64,000 nt of DNA from Acanthochromis polyacanthus (Eukaryota; Chordata; Actinopteri; Pomacentridae): positions 11,556,064 to 11,620,063 of the forward strand of contig NC_067115.1 in NCBI RefSeq assembly GCF_021347895.1, in the 5' to 3' direction. This document shows positions 25,431 to 38,650 of the stretch, piece by piece (position 1 is the stretch's first letter; each line of letters starts with the position of its first letter). The notes under the pieces were generated by a model that did not search any database, had not been told where the DNA came from, and was given only the letters and a program-made list of their open reading frames with translations. A program made the translations under genes and the position numbers.

Positions 25431-26639
25431 AACAAAACTTAAACTGAAAGGAGACTAGAGGTTAGCACTGAAGCTGTAATGTAATCATAAAAATAAAATC
25501 AGTAAGAATGCATACCAAGCAATAAATAAAATAAAGCAAAACAAAAAAGAAGTCCTCCATCTACCCTAAAGAACTTGTAAACAAATGCTATCATAGCTCA
25601 TATTCACTCATAATGTGCCCTCTAACTTTCATTTGAAAAATGAGGAGTCAGTTACAGACGTCCATAATTATTGTTCGTCTGGCTGAACAGTCTGGTAAAA
25701 ATGCAAATTGCATTTTTCAGGTGTTTCCTTGTAATATTAATGGTTCTTATACTGTAGAGGCAAGACATAGTTTCTCCATTTTATGAGAATTTCAATGACA
25801 GTGTGTTGCAGAGGGCTGTACTTTTTGTCCATCTGCAGATACAGTTGTGTACCAGCTGTACATTTAAAGTGCAATGTGTGGGAAATTTTGTATTTGATGC
25901 TCTTTTATTAAAAAAAAGTAGATGTTTGTTTACAGTGATGTTGTGATCTGTTGTAGTGAGATAGATCTGTCAAGTGATTTATTTGCCAGGAGCACTTGTA
26001 CTTTCCATACGAGAATCGTTTTTTATTTTTTGAATCTGCTATAGCTGTGTTTTTGTTTGTTTGTTTTTAGCTTAACTCTAAACGCAGATCAATACAGCGC
26101 ACTGCAACAGAAGTTTTACATATTCACAGGTTTGTCATTTCCAAAATTCCAGACTTTGGACTTTTGTCTTGCCAGAACTACATGGAGGAGTTACACCAGT
26201 TAAAACGACAACAAGCAGGTTCATTTTATCATTATCACACAGAGCATTGTGCAAAAATCTAAAGTGCAGGTATGACTGACAACTATTGACAAAAACAGCT
26301 GAAATTAAGCACTATGTGCTAATACACTATTAATTGTGGGTTGCCATGCAACTGTCAGCCCACCTGAAACATCAGCTAAAGAGGGAATAATAATGTCAAA
26401 ATTATCATTTACAGAAGGGAAACTTTTGACACCTTTTCTCTGTTTGCTTGTACTTTAATGTGAATATGACAAAGTGATTCACAGAGAGTAGGTAACAGTT
26501 AAAGTAGTTCCCTGCAGGTGCAGCAACATTGATTTGTCTGTTAGACACTGACCTGAGGTGTGACACTATTAAAGATGAGAAATGTTCAGTTTTCAGCATG
26601 CAGGGAGCATGCATCCGTTTGCCACATCCAAAATCTCCT
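25431..26639. other. No gene or recognised repeat seen
   Basis: AT-rich; short (GTTT)n at 26055-26069. 25640-25880 is low-repeat. No credible coding frame. Confidence 0.5.
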
Positions 26640-26757
26640 TCCTGCTGGTGTGTGTTTGTCTTTCACTCCTGGTGTTTCTCTTCCACTCTCCTGGTGTCCA
26701 GCCTTTTCTCACCCTGGGTGTCTTCTCTCTCTGCTGGTGTCCTTTTCTCTCTTTTTT
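26640..26757 (+). repeat. Degenerate minisatellite, about five units of 20-25 bp
   Basis: The phrase 'CTsCTGGTGT' recurs at about 26642, 26666, 26688, 26712 (as CCTGGGTGT) and 26732. Each copy is followed by a pyrimidine-rich stretch ending in TTCTC or similar. Overlapping open frames in this stretch are Ser/Leu/Phe-rich artefacts. Confidence 0.6.
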
Positions 26758-26947
26758 TTTTTTTGTCTACTAAATCTGGCAAGATGCGAAAACTATAAAA
26801 ACAGGATTTCTTTCGAAGTTGACCCATTTGAGAGTCTGTCAAATGATTAAAAGAAGAAGTTTGTGTTAAGATTGAATTTCACACTTTCTCAACTTACAAA
26901 AACCTCAGTGAACCTTGTTAAACTTGATTCTTTTGTTCTTTTTTAAT

Positions 26948-27331
<384 letters not shown>

Positions 27332-27396
<65 letters not shown>
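27332..27396. repeat. (AC)n microsatellite, about 65 bp
   Basis: Uninterrupted AC dinucleotides in the same orientation as the tract at 26949. Confidence 0.97.
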
Positions 27397-27400
<4 letters not shown>

Positions 27401-27604
27401 ATTATGTAAAATGAAGCTGAAAGCAATATTCAGCCTGTCTTTGATTGTGCCCTGCATGCTTGAAAGGTGGCTTTGAAAACTTTGTAGCTTGTTCCTTAGT
27501 GAAAAATGTCAGGGGTAGTTCAGTTTGACAGTACTTACAATGATATCTTCCACAAAAAACAAATAGAGAGGTCCACTGACTTTCTCAAACTATTTATCTA
27601 GATT

Positions 27605-28495
27605 TTATTATACCAATCATTGTGAAGATTCCTCTTGTGCCGAGAAAAAGATCTCTGGGGATCTCCTGTAGTGGACGTCAGCAGCAGTGGCTTTAAGTCT
27701 TGCAAGTTGCAAGACGGGGCCTCTATGGATTGTTTACCCAGCACATCTCGGGGATGCTCGGTCGGACTGAGATCAGCAGAATTTGGAGGCAATGTCAACA
27801 TTCTGAGCTCTTTGTCATCTTCCTCAAAACATTCCTAAACAACGTTTGTGGTGTGTCAGGGCCCGTTATCCTGCTGAAAGAGGCCATTGCAATCAAGGAA
27901 CAGCCTACCGTTGCCACGCAGCCGTGTGTGTGGTCTGAAATAGTTCTTTGGTAAATGATGTATGTTGGAATAACCATTTGAATGCCAGTACCCAAAGTTT
28001 CCCGGCAGAAAACTGTCCAAAGCATCACACTGAATTCTCATCGTGCGTTCTGCTTCCATCTCTTGCCCAATTAAACAACACAGGCACCTGGCTGTCACCA
28101 TAACATAGAAGAAAACATGATCCACCAAAACGGGACACCTTCCTCCACTGCTCCAGTTCTGATGCTCTGCTTATGTGCCATTTGCTCCCTACCCACATAA
28201 ATAAGCCTTGGCTGCTCACTAGTTGTTCTACCTTCCACCACATTCTAAACATGGCCTACTGGGAAGGCCCCGCAAGACCTGCTTTTTTGACCCAGTTATC
28301 ATAGCCATCACAATTTTGACCTCAGCGAAGAGATGTAGATGATTGTTCTTTTCCTACTTCCAAAACATCATCTTTAAGAACCGACTATTCACTTGCTGTC
28401 TAATATTTCCTATCCCTTGAGAGCCCCTGTAATGATGTAATCCACATTATTCACTTGACTTCTGAGTTGTTTTAATGCTTTAGTTGATCTGTGTA
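27605..28495 (-). pseudogene. Tc1-like transposon relic, internally deleted
   Basis: On the minus strand, frames read SRFGGSCFLL and SQVPVLFNWARDG (the 5' part is deleted or scrambled). Then come LWTVFCRETLGTGIQMVIPT, NGLFQQDNGP (catalytic QQDN-type motif) and LPPNSADLSPTEHPRDVL (the S-x-DL-P-EH-DVL motif). PSCNLQDLKPLLL is in the order of a fish Tc1-like transposase. The right end (28260-28495) keeps untranslated sequence with 'gcaagacctgc', 'tcactcgcttgctg'-like phrases, and terminates near 'tagttgatctgtgta', resembling the family's inverted repeat. The other inverted repeat is missing at 27605. Several frameshifts make it inactive. Confidence 0.82.
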
Positions 28496-30899
28496 TTTAT
28501 TGCATTCCAAGTGAAGATTCAAATAGTCTAAAATATGGCTAAAGACAGAGCTGTTGTGTAAATGCTTTGTAGTGTAATATTGTCGAGATTAGAACTATGA
28601 AAAATGCATATTGAATTCTGGTAGAGTATATTACATCTCAGTATGAGCCACCCACGTATTGCAAGTGTAAATCTCAAACAAACCCTAAGCTGATCTTGAT
28701 AAACTGCATTAGGATTCTCTTAGAGCGCTCAATATTACCATCAGATGTTCCCCTTATAGAGATGGATAGAGATCTAGAGAGCTATGTATTTTTCAGTTGC
28801 TTGTTTGTTCATTGCTTTTGTCCTCATAAGTCAATTTCCAGTGACATAATGAGATAATAGGGTTGCAAGGTCAAGAGAAATATTACAACCCTAGAGCTTC
28901 TGAAAACCCAATCACAGCTGCTCCACAACAAAAGGCCAGCAAAGTGGGGGGAGATTAAAAACTTTTTCTTTTTGAAACAGCAGCAGCTGCAGAACAGGTG
29001 TTTGCGACAAAACTGCCAATTGGCAATATGTGGGGGACAAAATGTGAGAGATAAAGTGGATCATTTCAAAATGTGGAGGAGGAATGTCCCCAGAATAAAT
29101 TTTAAACTTGATAACAACAACAAAAAAAGTTGGTATGCCATTTAAAGTTGTGTTCTGTTTGCACAATGAGTACTTCACTGAGTTATTCAGTTTGGTTGGA
29201 AAACATTTTAGGTCAGAGCTGATGTTAAATTGCTTTTAGATGCACTTTGAAGATACCTGAGGAGCAACTTTGTATTTGTTGTGATCATCCCTATAGATGT
29301 TAAGTATTTCTATAGTAAGTGACTAACTGAGATTTTGTACTCCTGTAAATCCTTTTCATTCTGCATCAGCACTGACAGGTGGATAGAATTTTAATATTTA
29401 TGAAATGTAATACATGGGTTAATGGGATTGCTGAAACAAAGTACAGCATGTCCTAAGAAAAGTACTGTTATTGCTCCATTGTGGGAATTTTTAGGAGCAC
29501 TATAAATTAGACACGTTTTTCTGATTCGGATGCTCTAAAAAAACTGACAGATGTTTAAATATGGTGCGTATAGGAAATACTGGGTGATTTTAGACACAGC
29601 GAGTGTTCAGTCCTGCAGCTACACTTTCCCTAAAGCATGGGAAAGTGAAAGAAAATAATGTCTCCACATCAAACTTCACGTCACATCACATTAGGTGGAA
29701 AATACATGGAGCCTCAAGTGATTTTTTTCACATTTATTGGACATTGCCTTCTCATTTTTATCCAACGATACATACATTGATTAGTCAAATCGCTCAGGTG
29801 CTCAGAATAAAAGTGAGTAAATGTTGATCATAATATACATTTTAAGTAACTGTAATATCACTTATCTTGTAAACCACACATACTGTTTGAAATCAGTGGT
29901 ATTTTCTAACAATCTGTGTGCATTTTCCAGCCCATCGGCAGCACAAAATCCAGTCTCCCCTTAATTCTGTAGTTTTCTCCCAGGAACAAATGCAAATTTA
30001 TGAAACTCTGTTTCAAGATTCAAGACAAAAATAGAAGCAAAGCATTGAAAGTGCACTTAGAAATTGTTTTGACTTATTCATAAAGCTGCCCTTACATTGG
30101 GTGCACACGTTGTTTGATTTTCAAATCTCCTCCGAGTCTGAGCCGCAACAGCTCACCGATTAATAATCCGCTCATATTATTAATGTTTACATCATTACCA
30201 TCCTACTGTGGTGCTGTGTTTCTCTATAAGAACTATGGGGGGTTTAGTTACCTTCCTTTGAGTCCCTCCAACAAAACTTTTTCCAATGTAAATCCAACGA
30301 AAAAAACCAAACAAAATAAACAGCACGTCTTTATTTTTCGACCGTCTGACTTTCAGAAGAACAAACACTTTATTTACTCTTCATCAGATTCATCTATGCA
30401 TCACATCTGTCTCATGCTATTCGCCCTTCCTTGACTTGATTTGTTTTGGTCCTTCATCATTTCCCCACTCCTCTTGTTCCTTCTCCCACACTCTGATTTC
30501 TTTTTTTTCCCCCTGCTTGTATGGAGGGCTTGCAAACAGGTATCGCTGACAACAAGAGCCAATTCTCTGACAAGAAGTGCTTGTGTTACGTGTGTTTATT
30601 TATGTGCACGCCTCACTCTGTGAGTGTTTATTTCTGCCGAGTAATGCAAGGTGAGGAGGAGAGAATATTAGCATATTTGCTATCTAGTTTTATACAATTG
30701 GTGATCATTCAACAGTCTTTGAAAGAGAGAATGACAGGCAGAAGGAGCAAAGCCGTGAAAGACAACTGAGTGGAAAAGGGATTACTCATTCTGGTTTTGA
30801 TGTTGAGGTCAAGTTTATTTACAAGGAAAATCAGTGAAGATAAAGATACCTGAAACCCAGGCTAGATTAAAGTCCTGTGCTAACAGACTATGTATAAAA
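28496..30899. other. No gene or recognised repeat seen
   Basis: AT-rich DNA with A- and T-runs and short random frames on both strands. No repeat family was recognised. Confidence 0.45.
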
Positions 30900-31420
30900 G
30901 ATGATTGCTTCCAGACACCCACATGCTCATACACAAACATAATTTTAATCATCCAAATATCAAGGTCTTTATACTCTATTGCATGCTTACCAATCCCTGC
31001 ACCACCAGCTATGAAGTGAATTAATGTGTATCTTGAGATTTTCTCAGAAATAATCAGTGCCTTCAGTACGATATAATCCACAAACCGCATTGTAATTTTT
31101 ATTATTATGAGAATAATATAATGCATTATGAAAGTAAAAGCTGCATGAATATATTACAGTTTACCCGGCACCACATATCTGCCCTGTTGGTATGATGATA
31201 CTGGGCTTTACATGACATTAAAACAATCAATGTACCAATTCGTGGCATATCACGAATCGCAGTGTCTTGTAAAATTGGACTGATCTTGTCAAAATTGTTT
31301 ACAACCACTTTATCAGCCGCATCCCATTCCACTTTTCTTAGAATTAATTTGACTGATTCAATGATTTTTGTTGTCATTGCCCGGAATTTAACCTTGAATC
31401 ATGTCATTGTCCTTATTGTT
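30900..31420. other. Low-repeat AT-rich segment, possible conserved noncoding DNA
   Basis: Two adjacent minus-strand frames (31126-31377 and 30815-31126) show no domain. The segment lacks recognised repeats and contains several ATTA/TAAT cores. Whether it is conserved cannot be judged here. Confidence 0.25.
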
Positions 31421-33819
31421 TGTTTTTAGTGACGTTAATCCTTTTACTTTCACTACAAAATCTGAGGTTATCCTGCAAGAAATTACATTTTAAATTATCC
31501 CCACCCCCAAAAAAACAAAAAAAACAAAACAAAACAACAACAAAAAAACAGTTATGTGTTACGTTTCAGGCTTGATACCAAATCATTGGTTTAACAGCAG
31601 TTTTATTTTTGGCAAGTTTCAGTTACTGTGGTTTGATTTTAAGTATTGGAATTTTTTTAATCAATTCAAGCGGTTAACATTTACTACAGTCTTTACTCTA
31701 GTTTATCATTTTTAAATCTTTATGTGCTAAACATTTTTAAGCGGCACTGTGTCCAGGTACTCAACAATACTACTGTTGGTTTGAAAAGAACTTGTCACTT
31801 TTGCTCACTTAGATTTAGCTTACATTTTTAAAAAATCATTGTTGCACGTGTTCTTATCTTTTTGTATAATTCTCAGTGAATTGTCTGTGACTCAAGTTCA
31901 TGCTTTCTTTTGATGCTGTTTAAGCATGTTTGTCTTTATGAGATGGACCCAGTAGAGACTAAGGGGAAATGTGAGCAGAGAGCCAAGGAATGGCATGCAG
32001 GAATAGAAGTGGGGACTGACTGCCGATGGTACTTGCAGAGACCATGTGGTGTGCCCCCTTAGCACTCAGCTATCGGCTCACCCTAAGTCCACAGCTTCAT
32101 CCAGTAATTCATGGTAAACTTCAAGCGGTACTGCCTGCATTTTTTTGTGATATGTCACCCTAAAGTTTTACTACCCAAGATACTGATTACAGTTTTCATG
32201 TGTATAGCCATACTGCATGTTTAGAAGAGACTTTAAGCTAATGATGATACTTTCAGAACTGGATTAGGTGTTGTTAAGCCTCTTGTTATCTAGAGGTAGA
32301 AATTGATTACAATTCCGAAGCATAGTAACCCAAAAAATAATGGTCCATATAGATCGATTTGTGAGGTAATAATTTGAACTTTGCCAGTTTGTAAATCTTA
32401 AGTTTCACTTTGCTTTGCTACAACTTTTTTCCTTTTATTTCTTTTCTTTTTTTTTTCACAGACTTGCTGCTCTGCCAGACAAACATTTGTAAAGGAAAGT
32501 GAAATCATTCTTTAGCCTCATGTGGCTCTAACCTCAGAGAGCCATTTGTTCTGGAAATGAACACTAATTTCAAATGCTTGGACAAGACAAACACACTTGG
32601 GGTGACACACAGAGACAGAGGAAGAGGCATTATCATTCACTAGTGGCCTTATAAATCCTCTGCCAGTTGTTTTAGTGCTGCTGACTGGGAAGGAGGAATG
32701 TAAGCATCACTACCACAGACATGTTTTATGTTCCTTATTACAGTGACTAATTGAATGTTTGTCTATATCTAATGAGGCTGGTTGCCCCTGGAGTAGTTGT
32801 ATATCAGTGTGTGCCTGGGGTGTGTATGTGTGGAAGTTAGTATATGATGGTTCTATTCATGTCAAATCCACCAGTGCTCTGCAATTCAGGTCAGCATTTC
32901 AGTCGTTCATCCTGGGCGTTCCTTCAAAGAGGTTCCCAATCTGTCAGTCGTCTGTCAATTATCATCAAGTTCTCCGTGGCAATCAAAAGCCAATCCAGCT
33001 ACCTGTCAGTTACCAAGAAGAAGATAGAAAGAGGATGTGGAGTAGAATTAAAGGTCTGTCACTGTTTCAAAAAGCAACACACTATCTGAAAAATTAAAGT
33101 CTCAAAGCAAGTCCACTGGAGATGCCTTTTAATAGTTGTTCAGTAAAGCAAATGCTTTGTACCGTGTATAATAATGTGAAGGAATATTTCCTTCTAATTC
33201 ACACGTTCAACATTTGAGCCCAAACTTTCTTATGTAGCCATCTTTCATCCTGAGCCATGATAAATTTTGGTGCTTTAAAGCTGCACCGATCATTAGTTTC
33301 ATATTAAATAAGAACCAGACTTTGCTGCTTCGAGTGACAAGCCTACATAGATTTAGCATTTTTACTCTGCAGTTTTGTTTGGCTTTACAGAACATTTTAG
33401 TGTCTTTTGGATCATTGGTTGAGTTTCATGACTGTTTATGTTTTAGGGTTTTTTTTCTTAGTCTTATGACTCTCATCAAGCTAATGCTTGTTCACAACAG
33501 GAAGCTGTTGAGAGTGAATAAGCTCTAATAAACACACAGTACACTCCTCATCCACCACCAAATGTCAGACAGAGAAAGCTGGAGACAAGCTTGTGAACGC
33601 AGTGAAGCATTTAACATCTCGATCTGGTTGAGATCAACAAATAGCAATAAGTGGATTGAATGCTGAATTGTTATTGATGAATTGAACAGTAGCACAACTT
33701 CCGAATTAAAGTTGTTGTTGATCCATGTCCACTGGATAGGTGGCTGTTTGCTAGCATTTTTCTCATATCAATTTTAAGATAGCAAAAAAATACAGGATTT
33801 CTCCATTGTGTTTACACCA
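31421..33819. other. No gene seen; A-rich run at 31500
   Basis: Contains a CCCC-A-rich run at 31499-31550 and T-runs near 32440-32457. 32460-33100 is GC-balanced and carries overlapping short frames with no domain. Confidence 0.45.
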
Positions 33820-34290
33820 AATGACAACCTCCGTGGCCAACACAGCAAACAAAACCAATGCAAAAGTGCCAAAAACTGCAGTTCTTTGAATAGCCACTTG
33901 AGGCAGACTCCAAAAGAAAGTCAATGTCCAACTTTACAACAGAAATAAAGATGATTACAGCCTGGTACCTAAAACAGTTTTGGTCTGTATAGTAAACGTT
34001 GCTGTTTGTGGCTACTGTATATTAATAACATTAAGGTCATGTATAATTAATGCCTCATTAAATGACAGGTGGGTACCCTCATAGGACAGTCCATGGCCCA
34101 GTGAGGTTTGCATGACTTACCTGAGCTGCACTCACTTTTACCTCTTTGTTTACTGTTGCACTAGCCAGGAGTAAGATGGAGTCAGGCACCGCAAGATGGC
34201 AATGGGCAGAGCCACAACACTGACTTTTCAAACCTCTCTGTAAGAGACCTATGAGTCATATCACGTAGGGTTCATGCATCTTTATTGCAC
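33820..34290. repeat. Dispersed fish repeat ('gccacttgaggcagactcc')
   Basis: The phrases 'aaaactgcagttctttgaat', 'gccacttgaggcagactcc', 'tttacaacagaaataaagat', 'cagcctggtacctaaaacag' and 'aaatgacaggtgggta' occur in this order. That is the order of a widespread unnamed teleost repeat I recognise by pattern. The copy is moderately diverged. No coding potential. Confidence 0.65.
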
Positions 34291-37200
34291 TTTTCGCTGT
34301 CCCAATTTGGTCCAAGAAAGTTAGCATGGTGAGTAAGAATGGGACCTTACAGGACATGAGTCATGAGACAATTTTCAGACCAACTTTAGCTTTGTATGAA
34401 TACCCCGTTTAATTCATTTGAATGGAGCCAGTGTGGCTACACAGCAGGGTTTGCCAATGTAGGGGTCTCAGGGAAAACAAAACTACAGCTCTTCTGGCAA
34501 AAAAAGTTGAATCTGGCCATGAGCCTTGCAAAGATGAAGTTTTGTTGTGCTGCAGTGCAAATCAAATACATGCTGAACATCCCAGTTAGATCACAATGTC
34601 ACATGGCTGAATATATCTGCTGTTTGCTTCATGATTGTTTTGATAAAATAAGTAATAACGTCCACCTTGATAGCTTTCTAGAATCGTAAAAGAGTTTGCA
34701 ATGATTCTATCATCTGATAAGTACACTCACTAATCTGGTCCCTCAAACTGGACTTCCTATTCATATTTTATGTCTCTGTGGTAACACCCTAAACACAGTC
34801 ACCATTAACATTGCTTTGGCAGCACTGGAAATACGCGTTACCTGCAGGGTCTCAGGTGGAGGACATTTATTGTATTTATTTACTAGTTTGACCCAGTTAT
34901 AGATTGTTCCAATATCCAATATGTAGATTGTCTGTCTTTAGGGCAGAGTAAGACGAAGGGGTGTCAGAGGCTCTCCATACTGCTCTTTAAACATAGCTGA
35001 GATAATAGCATAAAATACATTTTGATAAAAATCATTAAAGATTTTTCTTCCTTTTGCTTACTTTTTTGTGATAAAATTGCCAAAGGAGTTCATTTTAAAT
35101 CGCTGACCATTTTTGCTGCCTGCTCTCCGTTACAATCCATTGGGTGTGTTTTATTTCTAGTTATTACCAGCAATATTGGTTACCCATGGTCATTCTGTGC
35201 AATATAATTGTGTTTAAACCTACAGAAGCCTGAAGAGCTATCAGTGTAGCAGAGAGGCAGTGCTGGAATTGGGGTTATTTGTAATGCACTCAGCTAAGTG
35301 AACCTTGTCGCTTATCATAATCTCATTTTGGTGTATTTTAATCTTAAATCTCCAGATGAAGCCAATTTAAAGGTGAGGGTGGCACTTATACCATCTCTAT
35401 ATGGGAAAACCCTCAGCACAAGTTCAAACATGAAGACAATTTACATTGTCTTCCTCACTCTGGAAGACAATTATTGTCATACACTGAGCACACTGGTTGT
35501 CCGCTCAGGCTTGTTTGTCAGCGAGTGCTATTGCTCACTGGATTTTTTTATTACTATTTTTTTTATGTTAACAAGCTGATATTTCTCACTATTGTCATTT
35601 CAGTGTGTGTAGGAGTTTCATTTCTCAAATAAACCATGAATAAAAGGTAATAAAAAATGACAGCAATATTAGTGTAATTACTTTTTCTCAACCAAGATTA
35701 AGGAATACATCAACTACAAGATTTCTGTCAGCTGAATTCCTGCAACAAACAGCTTTGCTCAAGTGCGATTCACACTGAGTAACTCTTCAAGATAAACACT
35801 GAATGTGCAGTTCGAGGTGGGACTGAGCCATCTGATCCGACTGCCTGAGATTCCGACGTGGCGCCATTTTTAGCCGTTTAGATGTAAACCAAACTCTTGG
35901 GTTTGGGCTCCACTATGTGGCTCAGGTTAAAAGAATCACAGGTTTGACTCATTCGCTTGGCCACTCCGAAGTATCGCGCAGTATATTTAGACGCACAATC
36001 AAACAATCACACACACACTCACATCCTTTTATTTCCCTCCAATGGTATTGATTACCTCGTCTCGCCAACAAGGCGCTCGCTCCTGAAGGAAAATAGGACA
36101 GAAGATGGTGTAGAGCTATTGATTAGCTGTGAGGCATGACATCACAGAATGAAGTGTTTGTGGAGTGCATATTGTCTTCTTTCATGTTCAGAATTTTTGT
36201 AGATTTTTCCTGTTTTTTTTTAGATCTGCACTAGTTCGTTTTTTGAATGCGGACAACAGTTTGTGGGTGCATCTAGCCTTGAAGCAGTGTGCTGTAAGCG
36301 CATATGTGTGTCCATCTTTGGGCCGAGTTCATCTAAGGATGCAGTCCCTCGTTCATAAGAGGGAAATGGAGGAAAGCGGTGATGTGAGGAAGCTGCAGCG
36401 CACACAGTCTAGCCTGAGTTGTATTTACTGCAACACAATCTATCTACTCCATATCTATGGTCCTGAGCCTGCATAATCATATCAGCACTGATCTAAAAAG
36501 CCACACATGTTGCAGCTTTATCTATTTAGAAGCTGGATTTATTGCATCTAACTTTTCCCCCAGGGGGCTGCGTATATCTGTGTGTTTTGTGTTTGCTTGT
36601 GCATCTCTATGTGTTTGAGTGCCAGTACTTATCTTAAATCCCCTGTGTTCCAGGCCTACTTGGTGTAATTCAAGCTGATCTTTATCTATTTTTTGCAGTC
36701 TTTTCTCCCTGTAAAGAAGAAGTAAAACTGCAACGATAGGGTCAGGGTCATTTCCTCCACCTAATGGCTACTAATAGGTTCTGTTACAGATAATCTGGTC
36801 TAATGATGTGGTTAGCACCCTCTCACACTTGCTCTAGGTCAGACCTACTATTGGAGATTTCTCCGGTCAATATGTGTTCAAGTCACAGGCTTCCTGCTTG
36901 TGAAACTTGGCCTTGAATGTTCAAATAGCTTGCCTGGTAGTTGACAAGACAGAGAGAATGGCACGAGTCCCGCAGTGTTTGGACTGAGCTACGTGAAATT
37001 CAGAGGTAAAGGAAATGTCATAGCACTTTCTACTGAGCATTGTGTAATTTGAAATATGTTCAGTGACAACTTCGATTGCATACACTTAATTAAAAGATGC
37101 TCAACCAGATGGAATATTTGTTATTTTACATCAGCTTATTATCACAGTTTTTCAGTCAGTTTGTGTTCAGTTCAGTATGACTGGTTGTCAGCACTGTGGT

Positions 37201-37749
37201 TTACATTAATGCAAACATACCCTCCAGTCCTGTTCATAAATACACAATTTTTGTTCAGGGAAAGTTTTCCTCATAAAATATTCCATAAGTAAAGAGGGAA
37301 TTAAGGAGGGGAATAGCAAGGATGGTGCTCTGAATTGATTTTCATTTTTGTAAGTTTTACAGGCAAACAGTTAAGGTGGATTATTTAAAGCACAAGACCT
37401 AGAAAAGGTGTACTATGACAAGTGCAGAAGACCGTTTGAACTGGGACTGCATTAGAGGTTGAGAACAAATTGATTGGGTCCTCATTTTACCACTGGTGTT
37501 TCTCTTTTCTTTCAAGTAAATGGTTCTGACCTTTATTAGGGTCCGAACACCGAATGATGCAAAGACCCTTTTGAAACCCATGGTTTTTTTTATTATTATA
37601 CTTTCTTTTTCTGACTTTTCATTTAGTGATGTAACTCCATTCCCATATTTGGGAAATAAAAAAGATGAATTCAGTGTTAAGATTATTGATAGTAATGACG
37701 GCCAAGACTGTGAATATAAGTGTTTCATTTGTAATGCATCATTTGAGTT
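34291..37749. other. No gene or confidently recognised repeat
   Basis: AT-rich DNA. 35940-36130 is low-repeat with a short CA patch. A plus-strand frame of 103 codons at 36165-36476 has no recognised domain. Confidence 0.45.
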
Positions 37750-38650
37750 CCAAGCCTGAGAGCTTTGCACACTCTTGGCATTCTCTCAGTGAGCTTCATG
37801 AAGTAGTCACATGAAATGGTTTTCACTCCACAGGTCTGCCTTGTCAAGGTTAATTTTGTGGAATTTCTTGCCTTCTTAACGGGGATGGGACTATCAGTTG
37901 TGCTGTGAAGAAGTCAGGTTGATACACAGTTACACAGACAACTGTTAGAACCCATATTATGAAAAGAACCAATCAGCTAAGTAAAGAGAAACAACAGTCC
38001 ATCATTATTTTAAGAACTGAAGGTCAGTCAGTCCAGAAAATTACTAAAACTTTGAATGTATCTCCAAGTGCAGTCTCAAAAACCATCAAGTGCTATGATG
38101 AAACTGGCTCACATGAGGACTGTCCAGGAAAGGAAGACCAAGAGTCTCCTCTGCTGCTGAGGATAAGTTCATCTGAGTCACCAGGCACAGAAATCACAAG
38201 TTAACAGCACCTCAGATTAGAGCCCAGATAAATGCCACACAGAGTTCTAGTAGCAGACACATCTCTACATCAAGTGTTCAGAGGAGACACATCAGGTCTT
38301 CATGGTCAAATAGCTGCTAAGAAACCACAACTAAGGAAAAGCAACAATCAGAAGAGATTTATTTAGGCCAAGAAACACGAGGAATGGGCATTACACCAGT
38401 GGAACTCTGTGCTTTGGTCTGATGAGTCCAAATTTGAGATCTTTTGTTCCACCTGCCGTGTCTTTGTGTGACACAGAAAAGGTGAACGGATGGTGTCTAC
38501 ATGAATGATTCCCACTGTGAAGCATGGAGGAGGAGGTGTAATAGTGGGGGGTGCTTTACTGTTGACATTGTTGGGGATTTATTCAAAATTGAAGACCCAC
38601 TGAACCAGCATGGCTACCACAGCATCCTGCAGCAGCATGCACATCACAAG
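37750..38650 (+). pseudogene. Tc1-like transposon, 5' two-thirds, broken
   Basis: The 5' leader of the family is visible from 'ctttgcacactcttggcatt'. The transposase frame starts at 37959 (MKRTNQLSKEKQQSIIILR) with a helix-turn-helix-like VQKITKTLNVSPSAVSKTIK. Further on, out of frame in places, come AKKHEEWALHQW, VLWSDESKFEIF (catalytic-Asp motif), RKGERM and IPTVKHGGGGVIV, then a block ending near 'cagcatcctgcagcagcatg'. Stops after residue 81 and small indels inactivate it. It stops abruptly before the QQDN motif. The missing 3' third matches the fragment at 48910-49360 on the same strand. Confidence 0.87.
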
